From positions 2,790,001-2,854,000 of the forward strand of contig JAGKQI010000091.1 in assembly GCA_018806915.1 (NCBI GenBank): a DNA stretch of 64,000 nucleotides, in the 5' to 3' direction. Below, in pieces: positions 10,858 to 22,124 of the stretch. The notes under the pieces were generated by a model. It was not told the origin of the DNA and did no database searches. It saw nothing but the letters and a program-made list of their open reading frames with translations. How positions within the stretch are numbered: position 1 is the stretch's first letter; each line of letters begins with the position of its first letter. This DNA comes from Phytophthora colocasiae. Its lineage: Eukaryota; Oomycota; Peronosporomycetes; Peronosporales; Peronosporaceae. Made by a program: the position numbers and the translations under genes.

Positions 10858-13179
10858 ATGGTGCGCGTGCCCGGATCTTTTGGGGACGGCGGATATCACC
10901 GTGAGTCCGAAGAGACTGTACAAGTGAAGGAAGAACCGGGAGAAGAAGTGCCGACGGTCGTTGGATCGCCGTCAGCACCGCTGAACGCTAGATCCACGGA
11001 TCGGCGGAGCCCTGGGAGGAGCTCTGTCGACAGGAAGGAGGCGAGTCTGGTAACAGACTCGGAAGAAAAACCTCCCCCTCCTCCCCAGGTCCCTTCGGGG
11101 ACCCCCGCGGATCGGAACGCGAGTTCTGATCCGCCGGGTGGGGATTCAGCGGCGAAAGCTGTTGGATCTTCATCCACCACCACCACCGCGCAGATCTCAG
11201 GTGGTAAAACGTCGAAGAAGAAGACGAAGACTGCGCGGAAGAAGCTGAAGGCACCAGGATCTGATGTCGACGAGAAGCCGGTGGTGAAATCGGAGTGGTC
11301 GTCGACCCAGCTGGAGGCTTCGTATCGCCGGATCGCGCTCGAGGACTTCCTCCGGGAAGACCCTGTGATGAGGATCCTACAACCCCAGTTGGTTGGATCC
11401 CTCACCGGCCCGATCGCGGCACCGGCTCAGTCTACGAACAGTTTGGACTGCGCTTTGGATCTCCTACGCCTGCTCGAGGAAGCGGGTTTTGCTGCGGGTG
11501 ATTTTGACGGAGATACCCTTTTCCGCTTGGATCACGACAGGATCCGTATCGCAGCGGCCTCGCTCTTCAGCCGACTGAAGCCCCTCGTCGGTGAGCGACG
11601 AGTGATCCGAGATCCGATGTCCAAGCTGGCGCAGTCCCCAGAGTACCAGACAGGATCCTCGCGATACGCTTCGGCGGAGTCCGAAGCAGGATCCGACAGC
11701 TCGTCGGAACCCCGACGTATGGCACTCGGCCCTACAGGTGCTGCGATGTTGGCAGCCCGTATGCCAACTGATGTCCCGGATGCCAAGCCAGCGCGAACGC
11801 GGGACACCTCGCGTGATCAACCCCGTGCCATGGATCCGCCGCATGCATCCACCAAGGGACTGCAAGCCTACTTCCAATCAGCCATGGACAAGTTCTTGAA
11901 GGAGCGGCAGATGACTACGGTCCCAAGAGCCACGACGCGCGCTTCGGATCCTGTATATCGGGACGTCGAGATGGAGTCAGTAGGATCACACCCCGAGAAC
12001 TGGGAGTATGACCCTGACGACCTTGACGGATTGGCTCTCCGGCGTACGGCGACGACCACTGCTGCATCCGTTACGGCAGGATCCAGCACAATTCAACGGA
12101 TCCGGATTTCTGCGATATCGGACCTGAAGGAGTTCACGGGCAAGGAGCACGACGAGGAACGAGCAAGATCATGGATTAGTAAAGTCAAGTCAGCCTTCAC
12201 GAGAGATCAAGCATCGGATGAAGAAAAGTGCCTTACCTTCGGAGATCTCCTCACAGGTCCAGCGCGAAACTGGTACAGACAACTCAGTCGATCCACAAGG
12301 CTGAAGTTGAGTGATCTGCTGAAAGCCTTCCAGACGCAGTACTGCGGCCTCGGAGTCTCGGTGGCGTGGCAATACTACCACGCCCGCAAGAGATCCGATG
12401 AGTCGCCACTGGAATACCTGTACCGGTTGAACGTAGCAGGTCTTCGTGCGAGAGTGATGATCAAGGATGGAGATGCCAAAGCTCGCCGCGAGCACGTCGA
12501 ACACTTCATCGAGACGCTCGGGGATGCGGATCTGGCAGACCAACTGACATTACTCCGACTTACGGACGCGGATCAACTCGAAGACGTACTGCGGGCCCGA
12601 GATCGCGCGAGATCCAGACAGAAGAAGCCGTCGTCGGGATCCAGCAAGTTCCGGCCGAAGACCACGACGGCCCCGCAGCCAACCGGTCCAACGCGTGCGA
12701 TCCGTTCCATGCAAGTTGTAGAATCGGAGGGATCCGACTCCGAGGACTCCGGATCCGACGGTGAGCTTCGCAGAGCATACGTAGCAGCTTCGAGTGAAAG
12801 ACCGATTACCCCGACGACAGCCGGATCGACAGAGACCAAGACAGGAACTTCGGATCCTAAGAAGGATCCGGATCCAACCCAAGCCAGCTCGGATCCAGTG
12901 CCACAAGATCGTCGACCACGTTTCTCCAACGAAGGACAGCGCTGCTCGCACTGCGGATCCAGGAAACATTCGGATCTTGGCTGCTGGAAGCGTCTCACCT
13001 GCCAGAAGTGCGGCAAGAGGGGTCATCCGTCGGATCGCTGCTTCTTCGTATGTCGCGGCTGCGGAGAACTTCACGATCACGGCAAGTGCCAGATGGAGGA
13101 GTTCTACAACCTCATCCGGCAGTGGTTCGATCCAAGTAAGCACATGCTTCCAGAAGCTGCCGAGAAGATGTTAAACTAG
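10858..13179 (+). CDS. Gag polyprotein (inner retrotransposon), intact
   Basis: This 773-residue Gag is the structural protein that packages the element RNA. The start is the ATG at 10858, the first base after LTR2; the frame runs 13 codons further back into the LTR but has no ATG there. The N-terminal third is charged and rich in Ser, Pro and Lys. The middle resembles a retrotransposon capsid (FTGKEHDEERARSWISKVKS, LTGPARNWYRQL). The C-terminus has CCHC knuckles: CSHCGSRKHSDLGC and CQKCGKRGHPSDRC both fit CX2CX4HX4C, and a third Cys/His cluster (CRGCGELHDHGKC) follows. It ends at TAG directly after the slippery GTTAAAC. GGATCC hexamers recur through the coding sequence and appear as GS, DP and RI pairs. 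Confidence 0.9.
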   Translation: MVRVPGSFGDGGYHRESEETVQVKEEPGEEVPTVVGSPSAPLNARSTDRRSPGRSSVDRKEASLVTDSEEKPPPPPQVPSGTPADRNASSDPPGGDSAAKAVGSSSTTTTAQISGGKTSKKKTKTARKKLKAPGSDVDEKPVVKSEWSSTQLEASYRRIALEDFLREDPVMRILQPQLVGSLTGPIAAPAQSTNSLDCALDLLRLLEEAGFAAGDFDGDTLFRLDHDRIRIAAASLFSRLKPLVGERRVIRDPMSKLAQSPEYQTGSSRYASAESEAGSDSSSEPRRMALGPTGAAMLAARMPTDVPDAKPARTRDTSRDQPRAMDPPHASTKGLQAYFQSAMDKFLKERQMTTVPRATTRASDPVYRDVEMESVGSHPENWEYDPDDLDGLALRRTATTTAASVTAGSSTIQRIRISAISDLKEFTGKEHDEERARSWISKVKSAFTRDQASDEEKCLTFGDLLTGPARNWYRQLSRSTRLKLSDLLKAFQTQYCGLGVSVAWQYYHARKRSDESPLEYLYRLNVAGLRARVMIKDGDAKARREHVEHFIETLGDADLADQLTLLRLTDADQLEDVLRARDRARSRQKKPSSGSSKFRPKTTTAPQPTGPTRAIRSMQVVESEGSDSEDSGSDGELRRAYVAASSERPITPTTAGSTETKTGTSDPKKDPDPTQASSDPVPQDRRPRFSNEGQRCSHCGSRKHSDLGCWKRLTCQKCGKRGHPSDRCFFVCRGCGELHDHGKCQMEEFYNLIRQWFDPSKHMLPEAAEKMLN

Positions 13180-13219
13180 AACGCTCGCCGGGGTTGAATC
13201 CGGTACGAGACGAGCGTTC
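13170..13219 (+). promoter_or_regulatory. -1 ribosomal frameshift signal, gag to pol (inner copy)
   Basis: GTTAAAC at 13170-13176 is phased G TTA AAC TAG in the gag frame. A -1 slip would read GTT AAA CTA GAA into the pol frame, which is open from 13140. The 9-bp stem is 13179-13187 with 13211-13219, and an inner CCGG pair (13188-13191 with 13200-13203) stacks on it. The distance to the full stem is 2 nt; opening its lowest 3-4 bp gives the usual 5-6 nt spacer. GUUAAAC is a known frameshift heptamer in arteriviruses. Confidence 0.8.
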
Positions 13220-16200
13220 AACGTCTTACATCTATGCATATGTGAACAAGAAGGCCATGGATCAAGTTAGCAACAAGCGAACGGATCTATTGGATAATAC
13301 ATGTGAACTTCATGGGAAACGTACGGCTAGAGTTGCAAGCTTCCGCTCTACAGACGATGAATACCAGAGATCCGAGATCGCCATGTCCTTGGATCTCATG
13401 CCTGGAGAGTCACGCGGGTACTGGAAGTACCATGTCCCCAGCAAACACTTCAAGCAGGCCAAGGCAACGTGCAAGATCAACAATGCCAAGTCCACCGTGC
13501 TTCTTGACTCGGGATCCGAGGTGTCGATCATCGATGCCGCCTTTGCTCGTAAGGTTGGATCCCAGATCGACACTAGTCAAACACAAGAATGCCTCGGAAT
13601 TGGTGAGCAGCTGTACATTGCAGCAGGCAAAACAAGGATCAAGGTTACCTTGGCTGGATACTTGGTATACTTCTGCGATGTCTGGGTCGGCGAGGATCTT
13701 CCACCCGACTGCGACGCGATCCTCGGTATGGACTTCATGGTACCAGCCGGGATCCGACTCGACTTGGGCGACGGATCCGTGTGCTTGCATGACGAGATCC
13801 GTGTGCGCCTCCATGGACGACGGCAGATCTTCAGCGGCCGGGCCCGCCCGCTACTCCTCCAGGAAGGCATACGGCTGGAACCCGGCGAGATCTTCGAGCA
13901 TCCGGATCGGATCCATCTCAAGGAGTACGAGAAGCTGTGGCTACGCAGAGGCAAGCAATGGGTACCAACGTTAGCTCAAGGTCCAGGCAAGATCCGCTAT
14001 CTACAACTTACCAATGTCGGTGAGAAAGCGGTCTCCCTCAACCACAATGAGGAGATCGGCATGTGGCTGGCCGGGGATCACGTTCCTCGCACCCCGGGCT
14101 TCATTTCCGTCGGATCCCGGCGCTACAACGAGTGGCAGAACCTTGCCATGAGCGCCACGACGGAGATCCCGCCGCCACCGCGTCCGAAGGAGCCTTGGGA
14201 GCTTGAGCCGGCGGTGGATCGGCCGAAGTACGCAGAGCCGAGAGGGATCCTGAAGCGCCCTGTCCACACCGCTGTCGTGTCACCCTGCCCCGGCTCGCCA
14301 CCTACGTCGGACCGGATCCTTGAAGGAACGGTCGACTGGCGAGACAGGATCCAGTCCGACGGATCCGATCCGACGACGTCTAGGCTCCAAGCGCACCGCC
14401 GTGTCCGATTTGGACCAGAGGCCGCAAAGGATGCTGCGCCAGACTCGTCGGATCGAGGGGCGTCCTCACACGCCCGGATCCGAGATCCACAGGCTCAAGG
14501 ATCCTCCGGATCCTCTTCAGCTTGTCTGATTGAAGATCCGGCAACGTATACTGTCTCTGGCCAGAGACTGGACGCCACCGTTGAGGATCGGCAGCACGTC
14601 CGTGCGACGGGCGACGACCATCACTCCGACAAATCAGTCGGAGATGACGTTTTGGGGCGCCCTGGGGCGAATATGAATGCCCCGCTGCTAAGGTCGGTAT
14701 GGACATGCAGCGCGAGGCGAGGCGCGTCTAACGAGCCGTCGCATGCCTCAAACGGTGCCCTAGAAGCCGAAGGGCCCATGTCGACGCGCCTCCTTGAAGA
14801 TCCGGAGGGCTGCCCTGTCTCTGCGCAGAGCCGGGACAATGATGTCGAAGGGTCGCCCCGTAATCATGAGACAGGTGACCATCACTCAGATGGCACAGTC
14901 GGATCCAAGTTTTCGGAGTGCCCTGAAGCCCACAGAAATGCCCCGGAGCTCGGGGAGCGCTCATTAGACGCGCCCGGTCAAGACCTTTCCAATGAGCTAC
15001 CCCACGCCCCCCACCGACGCCTACAAGCAAAGTCGGATCCCAACCTGACACAGGTTGAAGATCGGTGTCGCGTATGCGACAGGGGTCAAGGACGGGGCAG
15101 GCCTGAACGGTCGTCTGATTCCGCACTTAGTGGGGATCTGAGCCCCTCATATTCACACGAATACGAGCGAGCGGCGGGGGCGACCAGCGGGAAGGGCGCC
15201 GTCGATTGCAAGACACCCAGGGCGATCTACGCGTGTACCAAGGGTGCTACGGATGCGCCTCCGCAAAACGAAGATGATGGTGCGAGCCAAGGCAAGGTTA
15301 AGGACTCAGGGGCGCCAGGGGATCCGGATCAAGGCGCTACGGCACAAGAAGAGCTGGACCAAGGGGCGACGACGTACGTGGACGCGGCGAAGACCCCGGA
15401 AGACGATCCGAGAACTGGACGTGGTGCGCCGAAGGGTGATCCTGCTGTTGGATCCAGCTTGGAAGCAGGGAGCGAAGTCGGAAGACCTGCCGAGGGAGGT
15501 GCCGCTCGTGGACCGGATCCGGCCACAAGAAGGCTGGATCCTGGTAGCCATGTAGCAGCCAGTGATCCGCCCAGAGTGGGGACAAGTGAGGATCCGTCAC
15601 CGGCGTCAGGACATGGAGATCACAAGTTCGCCTCAGACAAGGATCTCGTGGTTGGATCCCGACTGGATCTCGTGGCTGAGTCCCAGCCGGATCTCGAGGT
15701 TGGTGCCCGGCCGGATCCTGGATCCGCAGAAGATCACGCCGACGATGGAGTGTTTGTCCACGAGAATGGCGGATCCTACGCGGAGGATCTCGAGAAGGAA
15801 ATGGCGGTGTTGCCAGAGGTTGTGACGGCGACGGTCGAAGTGAAGATCGAGGATCTCCAAGTGGGGGATCCAGCCTCCAACACACCTGAGGAGATCCAAC
15901 GACTGGCGAATGTGATCTGGAAGTACAAGCACCTGCTGATCGGAAAGGGCAACGCCTTGCCCCCGCCTGCTGTAGGCGCGATCTGTGACATTGATGTGGG
16001 AGACGCGAAGCCAATTGCCCAGCGAGTGCGTAAGGTGGCGCCGCAGTATCGCGAGAAGCTCTCGGATCTGATCAAGGGATTGTTGCAAGCGAAGATCATC
16101 CAAGTCTCAACGTCACCATGGGCCTCGCCAATTGTCGTGATCATCAAGAAGAATGGCGTTGACATCAGGCTCTGCATCGACTACAGGCTGGTGAATAGCC

Positions 16201-18844
16201 TGACGAAGTTGATGGTATATCCTATGCCTCTCATCAACGATCTACTGGAGGATCTCGACGCCGTGTTATGGTACTGTTCTCTCGACATGGCCAGTGGTTT
16301 TTGGGTTGTCTCCATGACGGATCGCGCAAGAGCCATCTCGGCATTTATCACCCCGTTTGGATTGTTCGAGTGGAACCGGATGCCGTTTGGTCTCAAGAAT
16401 GCCCCGCAGATCTACCAGCGTTTGTTGGACAACACCCTCTATGGGTTCCTACGGATCCCGCCCACGGCCGGATCCGGATCCGCGTTGGATCTCTTCCGAG
16501 ATGGGATCCCGGAGAGGAATGGTGAACAGTCTGTACTTGGACGAAGATCGTACATCGACGACATCTTAGTGACTGCCGGATCCTGGGATCACCTGTGTGA
16601 GCGAGTGCGTTTACTGCTGGAAGCCTGTGACAAGTGGAACTTGTCGATCAGCGTGGCCAAGAGTTTCTGGGGTCTGAAGAAGGTCGATTACCTGGGACAC
16701 CGAGTGTCTAGCGAAGGACTAGAGGCACATCCGAAGGACCGAGAAGCGCTGGTGGATCTTGCGTTCCCGAGATCGCTGCGCGCTATGCAATCTTTCCTGG
16801 GTAGCCTAAACTACTACGCTCGATTCATCGAGGACATGGCGGTCTACGCGTCGGTACTCTACGAACTGAGGAGGTCGACTTCGCGGAGTTGAGGTCCAGC
16901 CGCAAGATCCTGCAGCCAACCGACCCTGTGATCAAGGATCCCGAGGACCCGTCGAGCCCGAGAGATCCGGATGAGAAGTGGATCCGTGCTTCAGCCGCCT
17001 TCGAGGCCCTGGAAGAGGAAGATCGCTATGACTCCTACGCTTCGGCATTTCGATCCCGACAAGCAACCGGTGGTGATTGTCTACGCCAGTGAATGGGCCA
17101 TCTCAGCTTCCTGACGCAGGATCACGATGGGATCTACATGCCGGTGATGTTCGTTAGCAGATCCCTGAAACCGAACGAAGTGAACTATGGGATCGTAGAG
17201 AAGGAGGTGCTGGCCTTGCTAAGGATCCTGGATCTCGGATATTCCATGTTGGTTGGACGACGGATCCGGGTCCTAACCAGGCACTCTACCCTCCGGTGGT
17301 TGTTCCGTTCTACCGGACTACAAGGAAGGTTGGGCCAATGGGCGGCGCTGTTATCGCCTTGGGCTTTGGAGATCACGAAGTGCACGAAAGGGGAGGACGA
17401 GATCCTCGGATCCCTTGCCGCAAGTATCACCCCGAGATCCGAGGTGGATCAAGCTCTAGTGAACATCGCCCCGAGGAAAGAGCCACGCAGAGCGATCCAG
17501 ATGCCAGTACCGACCGTAGGACCGGAGGAAGAGTTGTGGGTGGTTAGTTTCGACGGATCCGCCAGGGTGAAACGTGGCGGAGGATCCTTCAGCGCGATCG
17601 TCTGGAAGTTACCTGAATGGAGGGTGATTAAAGCAACATCTCGATACGCAGAGAACCTGACAGTCAACGAAGCAGAGTATAACGGACTTCTATTATGTTT
17701 CGAGTTACTCGAGGATCTGGCTAAGGGGCGACTTGTTATCTGCGGAGATTCGAATCTGGTGATCCGCCAGATGCGCGGCGAGATCGACTGTAAAGCGCCG
17801 GCCCTGACGGAGTCCTATGAGATCTGTGTGTTTCGTCGATTCGGCGCCAGCCAGGTGATCCGGCACGACCGAGAACCCGGGTTCATGTCCGATTTTTTTC
17901 GTGCTTTCAACCGGATCCTAGGCCAGCGCCAGAGAGCCACTATGGCTTATCGACCACAGTCGAACGGCACGGCTGAACGGATGGTACAGACGATTACTCG
18001 AGCAATCAAGATGTATGTTCAGGATCCCGACCAGAGAGATTGGGACGAGTATGCCGAACGCTTGACCTTTGCTTTGAACACTGCACAAGACCGGACTAGG
18101 GGCGACACGCCGTTCTACCTCGCCCATGGCTGGGATCCCAAGACAACTCTGGAGGCAACACTATCCGTAGGAAGTACCGGACGCCGAGATACCGATCCAC
18201 GACGTTGGAGGTATAAGATCCAGCGACACTACCAACTGGCCAGGGCTGAGGTGAATGACCGCTTGAAGCAGGCGATCTCGGATCGTGCCGACCGGCAGAA
18301 CGAAGCGGCGACTCAACACTCCATCGAGGCCGGATCCCAAGTGTGGCTGTTCTTAGACAGAGTCAAGGAAGGATACGCCAAGAAACTGGCTCACCTGTGG
18401 CATGGACCGTTCCGTGTGGCGGAAATGACGAACGAGTATGCAGCTCGCTTGGAAATCGTGGGTACAGACTACCACTTGTTTCCGGTGGTGCACATCTCCA
18501 AGTTGAAGCCTGTCAGGACATTCCCAGACCGACCGAAGATCCAGCTGACGGTGGACGAAGCGGATCGTTTAGACTTCGACGAAGCCTTGTTACCGGAGGA
18601 CAGCTGGGAGCGTGATCTGGAAGACGGCGAGTTTGAAGTCGAGCGGATCGCGGACGTCCGGAACGGACGACCCACTCGGTATGGCCGGATCCGACGAGAA
18701 TTCCAAGTTTTCTGGAAGGGGTACGAGGACCCTACCTGGGTAGATGAAGCAGACCTGAACTGCGGCGCGTTACTGCATGAGTTTCTCCAAGAACGGAGCA
18801 AAAGGAACCGCTTCCAAGCGATGCAGTCGCATGAGGAGGAGTAG
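13170..18844 (+). pseudogene. pol of the inner element: frameshifts plus integrase deletion
   Basis: The protein would be made by -1 frameshifting from gag. Visible domains are protease (DSGSE near 13506), a long acidic spacer, RT (YIDD near 16551), a decayed RNase H (YAS), a second RNase H (SFDGSA, NEAEY, CGDSN), the integrase C-terminal half (HDREPG, GTAERM), and a chromodomain at the end (FEVERI, FQVFWKGYEDPTWV). Against the outer copy there is one G lost near 16870, one G gained near 17011 and one C lost near 17110. At 17808/17809 about 890 bp is missing, including the last RNase H motif, the integrase HHCC finger and the first catalytic Asp. The reading frame is continuous across that deletion. 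Confidence 0.85.
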
Positions 18845-19847
18845 CCGAGGTGGTGGATCTTCTATTGGTGAGGGCGCTCGCCATTGTGGAAGAAGAAGAC
18901 TGGCAGCCTACTGCGAGTGGACGCATTGTGTATTTACATGTGAAGAAAAGAAGGTTGACCTCTGAGTGGGGATCGGATGCCAGCTAGGTCGATGCCCGAT
19001 CACTTACTCAGATCTCAGGCGGATCCTTGGGTTCTGAAGTTGGATCCTTGGGTCCTGAAGGCGGATCCTTGGGTTCTGAAGGCGGATCCTTGGGTCCTAA
19101 GGCGGGATCCTCGGATCTCCGAGTTGGATCCTCGGGTTTTTGAAGTTGGATCCTTGGGTCCTAAGGCGGGATCCTCGGATCTCCGAGTTGGATCCTTGGG
19201 TTATGAAGTCGGATCCTTGGGTTCTGAAGTCGGATCCTGGGGTTGTTGAAGTTGGATCCTTGGGTCCTAAGGCGGGATCCTCGGATCTCCTAGTTGGATC
19301 CTTGGGTTATGAAGTCGGATCCTCGGGTTTTTGAAGTTGGATCCTTGGGTCCTAAGGCGGGATCCTCGGATCTCCGAGTTGGATCCTTGGGTTCTGAAGT
19401 CGGATCCTCGGGTTTTGAAGTTGGATCCTTGGGTCCTAAGGCGGGATCCTCGGATCTCCGAGTTGGATCCTTGGGTTCTGAAGCCGGATCCTTGGGTTTT
19501 GAAGTTGGATCCTTAAGTCTTTTGACAATGGGCCTCACTATCGTTTCTTGGACGATTGAAGTTAGAGTGTGCGGATCCTGAGTGAAAAAGCCAGAGTGGA
19601 CGAGAAATATATGGGAGTCGTGGCCGCAGCGGGGTCAGAAGGAGCTTGGTCACAATGAGGGCAAGGAAGTTGGGTTGTAGAGCGATCTTGGACGAAGAAC
19701 ACCGTGGTGTACGCGAAAGAACTGGCGTCGGCGGACCGATCCATTTTTGCTGAAGTGGTGATTTGAAGAAGTGGCGGATCGGACTGAGAATTTGTATGGG
19801 AACGACGTGATGCCGTCGTGCGGCAACAACCTCGTCCCAGGGGCGAT
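18845..19847 (+). other. 3' noncoding region of the inner element, with weak PPT
   Basis: No gene was found here. After the pol stop come about 175 unique bases, then a GGATCC satellite of a second type, then about 330 unique bases. The last bases before LTR3, AGGGGCGAT (19839-19847), are the only purine-rich candidate for a polypurine tract and are weak. The matching region of the outer element (24273-25021) appears nearly identical apart from satellite length. Confidence 0.6.
19021..19516 (+). repeat. 3' GGATCC satellite of the inner element
   Basis: Tandem units of the type GGATCCTTGGGTCCTAAGGC, GGATCCTCGGATCTCCGAGTT and GGATCCTTGGGTTCTGAAGT. Sequence and phase differ from the LTR arrays, but the units share the GGATCC core. 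The outer element has a shorter version at 24449-24690. Confidence 0.9.
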
Positions 19848-22120
19848 TGTGGTGAAGTGGATTTGTGGTAAAGTGGATTCAAATCAAACCGGATACAACG
19901 CAGAACGACCACGATGATGGGTGACGTGCGACAGTGGTGCTACGATAAGGACAGGTCCCTGGAACTGGATACCTATTCTAGGGCGGACCCTAAGTTAGGA
20001 CCCACTTGGCCTAGCTTACCTACGTTCGGATCCCACAGTTCTAAGTGCGGATCCGGTGATCCTAAGTGCGGATCCGGCAATCCTTAAGTGCGGATCCGGC
20101 AGTCCTAAGTGCGGATCCGGCAGTCCTTAAGTGCGGATCCGGCAATCCTTAAGTGCGGATCCGGCAGTCCTAAGTGCGGATCCGGCAGTCTTAAGTGCGG
20201 ATCCGGCAGTCCTTAAGTGCGGATCCGGCAGTCTTAAGTGCGGATCCCGCGGTCCTAAGTGCGGATCCTTCGAACCCCCAGATCCAGAGATCCAGATCCA
20301 AGATCCTCGGATCCCGAAGCCGGATCCCCAAGATCCAAGATCCCGAGATCCAGATCCAGGATCCTCGGATCCCGAAGCCGGATCCCCAAGATCCAAGATC
20401 CCGAGATCCAGATCCAGGATACTCGGATCCCGAAGCCGGATCCCCAAGATCCAAGATCCCGAGATCCAGATCCAAGATCCTCGGATCCCGAAGCTGGATC
20501 CCGAAGCCGGATCTCCAAGATCCAAGATCCCGAGATCCAGATCCAAGATCCTCGGATCCCGAGGCCGGATCTCCAAGATCCAAGATCCTCGGATCCTGAA
20601 GCCGGATCCCTAAGATCCAAGATCCAGAGATCCAGATCCAGGATCCTCGGATCCTGAAGCCGGATCCCCAAGATCCAAGATCCCAAGATCCAGATCCAGG
20701 ATCCTCGGATCCTGAAGCCGGATCCCCAAGATCCAAGATCCCGAGATTCAGATCCAGGATCCTCGGATCCTGAAGTCGGATCCCCAAGATCCAAGATCCC
20801 GAGATCCTGAAGCCGGATCCCCAAGATCCAGATCCAGGATCTTTGGATCCCGAAGCCGGATCCCCAAGATCCAAGATTCAAGATCCCGAGATCCAGATCC
20901 AGGATCCTCGGATCCTGAAGTCGGATCCCCAAGATCCAAGATCCCGAGATCCAGATGGCGGATCCCCAAGATCCAAGATCCAAGATCCAGATCCAAGATC
21001 CCGAGATCCAGATGGCGGATCCCCAAGATCCAAGATCCAAGATCCTCGGATCCAGATGCCGGATCCCCAAGATCCAAGATCCCGAGATCCAGATGCCGGA
21101 TCCCCAAGATCCAAGATCCAGAGATCCAGATCCAGGATCCTCGGATCCTGAAGTCGGATCCTTGGATCCTGAAGCTGGATCCTCGGATCTGAACTCGGAT
21201 CCTCAAGATCCAAGACATCGACATAGTGGAGAAGTTGCAGGAGAGCCAGCATGATCTAAGATAGAGATTTGCGATGGGCAAGATAGGGTACAGGATGAGG
21301 AACTGGATAACCATAAATCAGAGAGTCGAATTTACCTTCTAGTGCGCAAGTGGTTTTCCTCAGGGCTCACCAAGGGAAGAGGATAGCGTATTGGCCTCCC
21401 CTTAGTGTCCCTGCAAGTCACTACGCACACCTAGCTACAGCTAAGACCGGATCCCCGATTTGGCCGGCTTACCTTACGCTAGTGTAGGGATCTCTCGATA
21501 TCTCACCCCCCCCTAGAGAGTCGAATTTACCTTCTAGTGCGCAAGTGGTTTTCTTCAGGACCTAAGACAAGGGAAGAGGATAGTGTATTGGCCTCCCCTT
21601 AGTCTTCCTGCAAGTTTCTTCGCCTACCTAGCTACAGCTAAGACCGGATCCCTGATTTGGCCGGCTTACCTTACGCTAGTGAAGACCCCGGATCCAACGG
21701 TGTTGATTGCTTAACCGCAGGATCCCTCGACCTCTCAACACCCTCAAGACCAACCGCTACAGGAGGCGGCAAGCAAGACAGTAAAGGAAAGGAAAAGGAA
21801 CCCCACAGCCACCAAGGCAACCCCGGATCTAAGGATCCACAAGATCTTCGAGTCCAAGACCAAGATCCCCCCAACCAGGACCTGTGTGCAGGAATACCCA
21901 CGCAAGTCCAACCTCCCAAGTCCCCGCCAAGGACGTTCAAGCCCTCACGCCTGTGTACAGTCTCCCGTTCCTGAGAGAGCAGATCCCGCCCACTGACGGG
22001 TACACAAGGTGAGCCTCAGCAACCCCACGGTTATCGGAGTACCCCCTCCGTTAGTCAGTGTCTGGGCGCCGTGTGTGAACGTTGGATCCCTGCTCATTCC
22101 AGCGGATCCACTACACCACA
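19848..22120 (+). repeat. LTR 3 (3' LTR of the inner element), chimeric
   Basis: This is the longest LTR (2273 bp). A block of about 200 bp (GAGTCGAATTTACC to GCTTACCTTACGCTAGTG) occurs twice, starting near 21323 and near 21513, separated by about 30 bases of unrelated sequence including a run of C (near 21485-21513). The first copy carries the LTR2-type variants (CCTCAGGGCTCACC). The second copy and everything to its right carry LTR1/LTR4-type variants (CTTCAGGACCTAAG; CACGCAAGTCC). This looks like a recombination or repair scar. Confidence 0.8.
20026..21215 (+). repeat. GGATCC satellite arrays inside LTR 3
   Basis: Same two satellite types as in the other LTRs. The AAGTGCGGATCCGGCAGTCC part is longer than in LTR2 and LTR4, and the long-unit part has its own arrangement. 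Confidence 0.9.
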
Positions 22121-22124
22121 GGAT

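Larger units (their letters stand above)
8812..22120 (+). mobile_element. Inner (nested) copy of the same retrotransposon
   Basis: A complete LTR-internal-LTR unit of 13.3 kb is flanked by GGAT at 8808-8811 and 22121-22124. Pol of the outer element resumes in frame after the right GGAT (GGA then TCC), as expected of a simple insertion inside a GGATCC site. Internal region: gag (intact), pol (three single-base indels and an integrase deletion), then a 3' noncoding region with a satellite. It lacks the integrase zinc finger and first catalytic Asp, so it cannot integrate by itself. Taking the LTR end as CACCAC would make the target repeat AGGAT. Confidence 0.85.

Noticed and set aside
15337..16014. 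Antisense open frame of 225 codons in pol, and similar ones in gag/pol
   Set aside because: Opposite a well-supported retrotransposon frame, no recognisable domain; a by-product of GGATCC-rich sequence.
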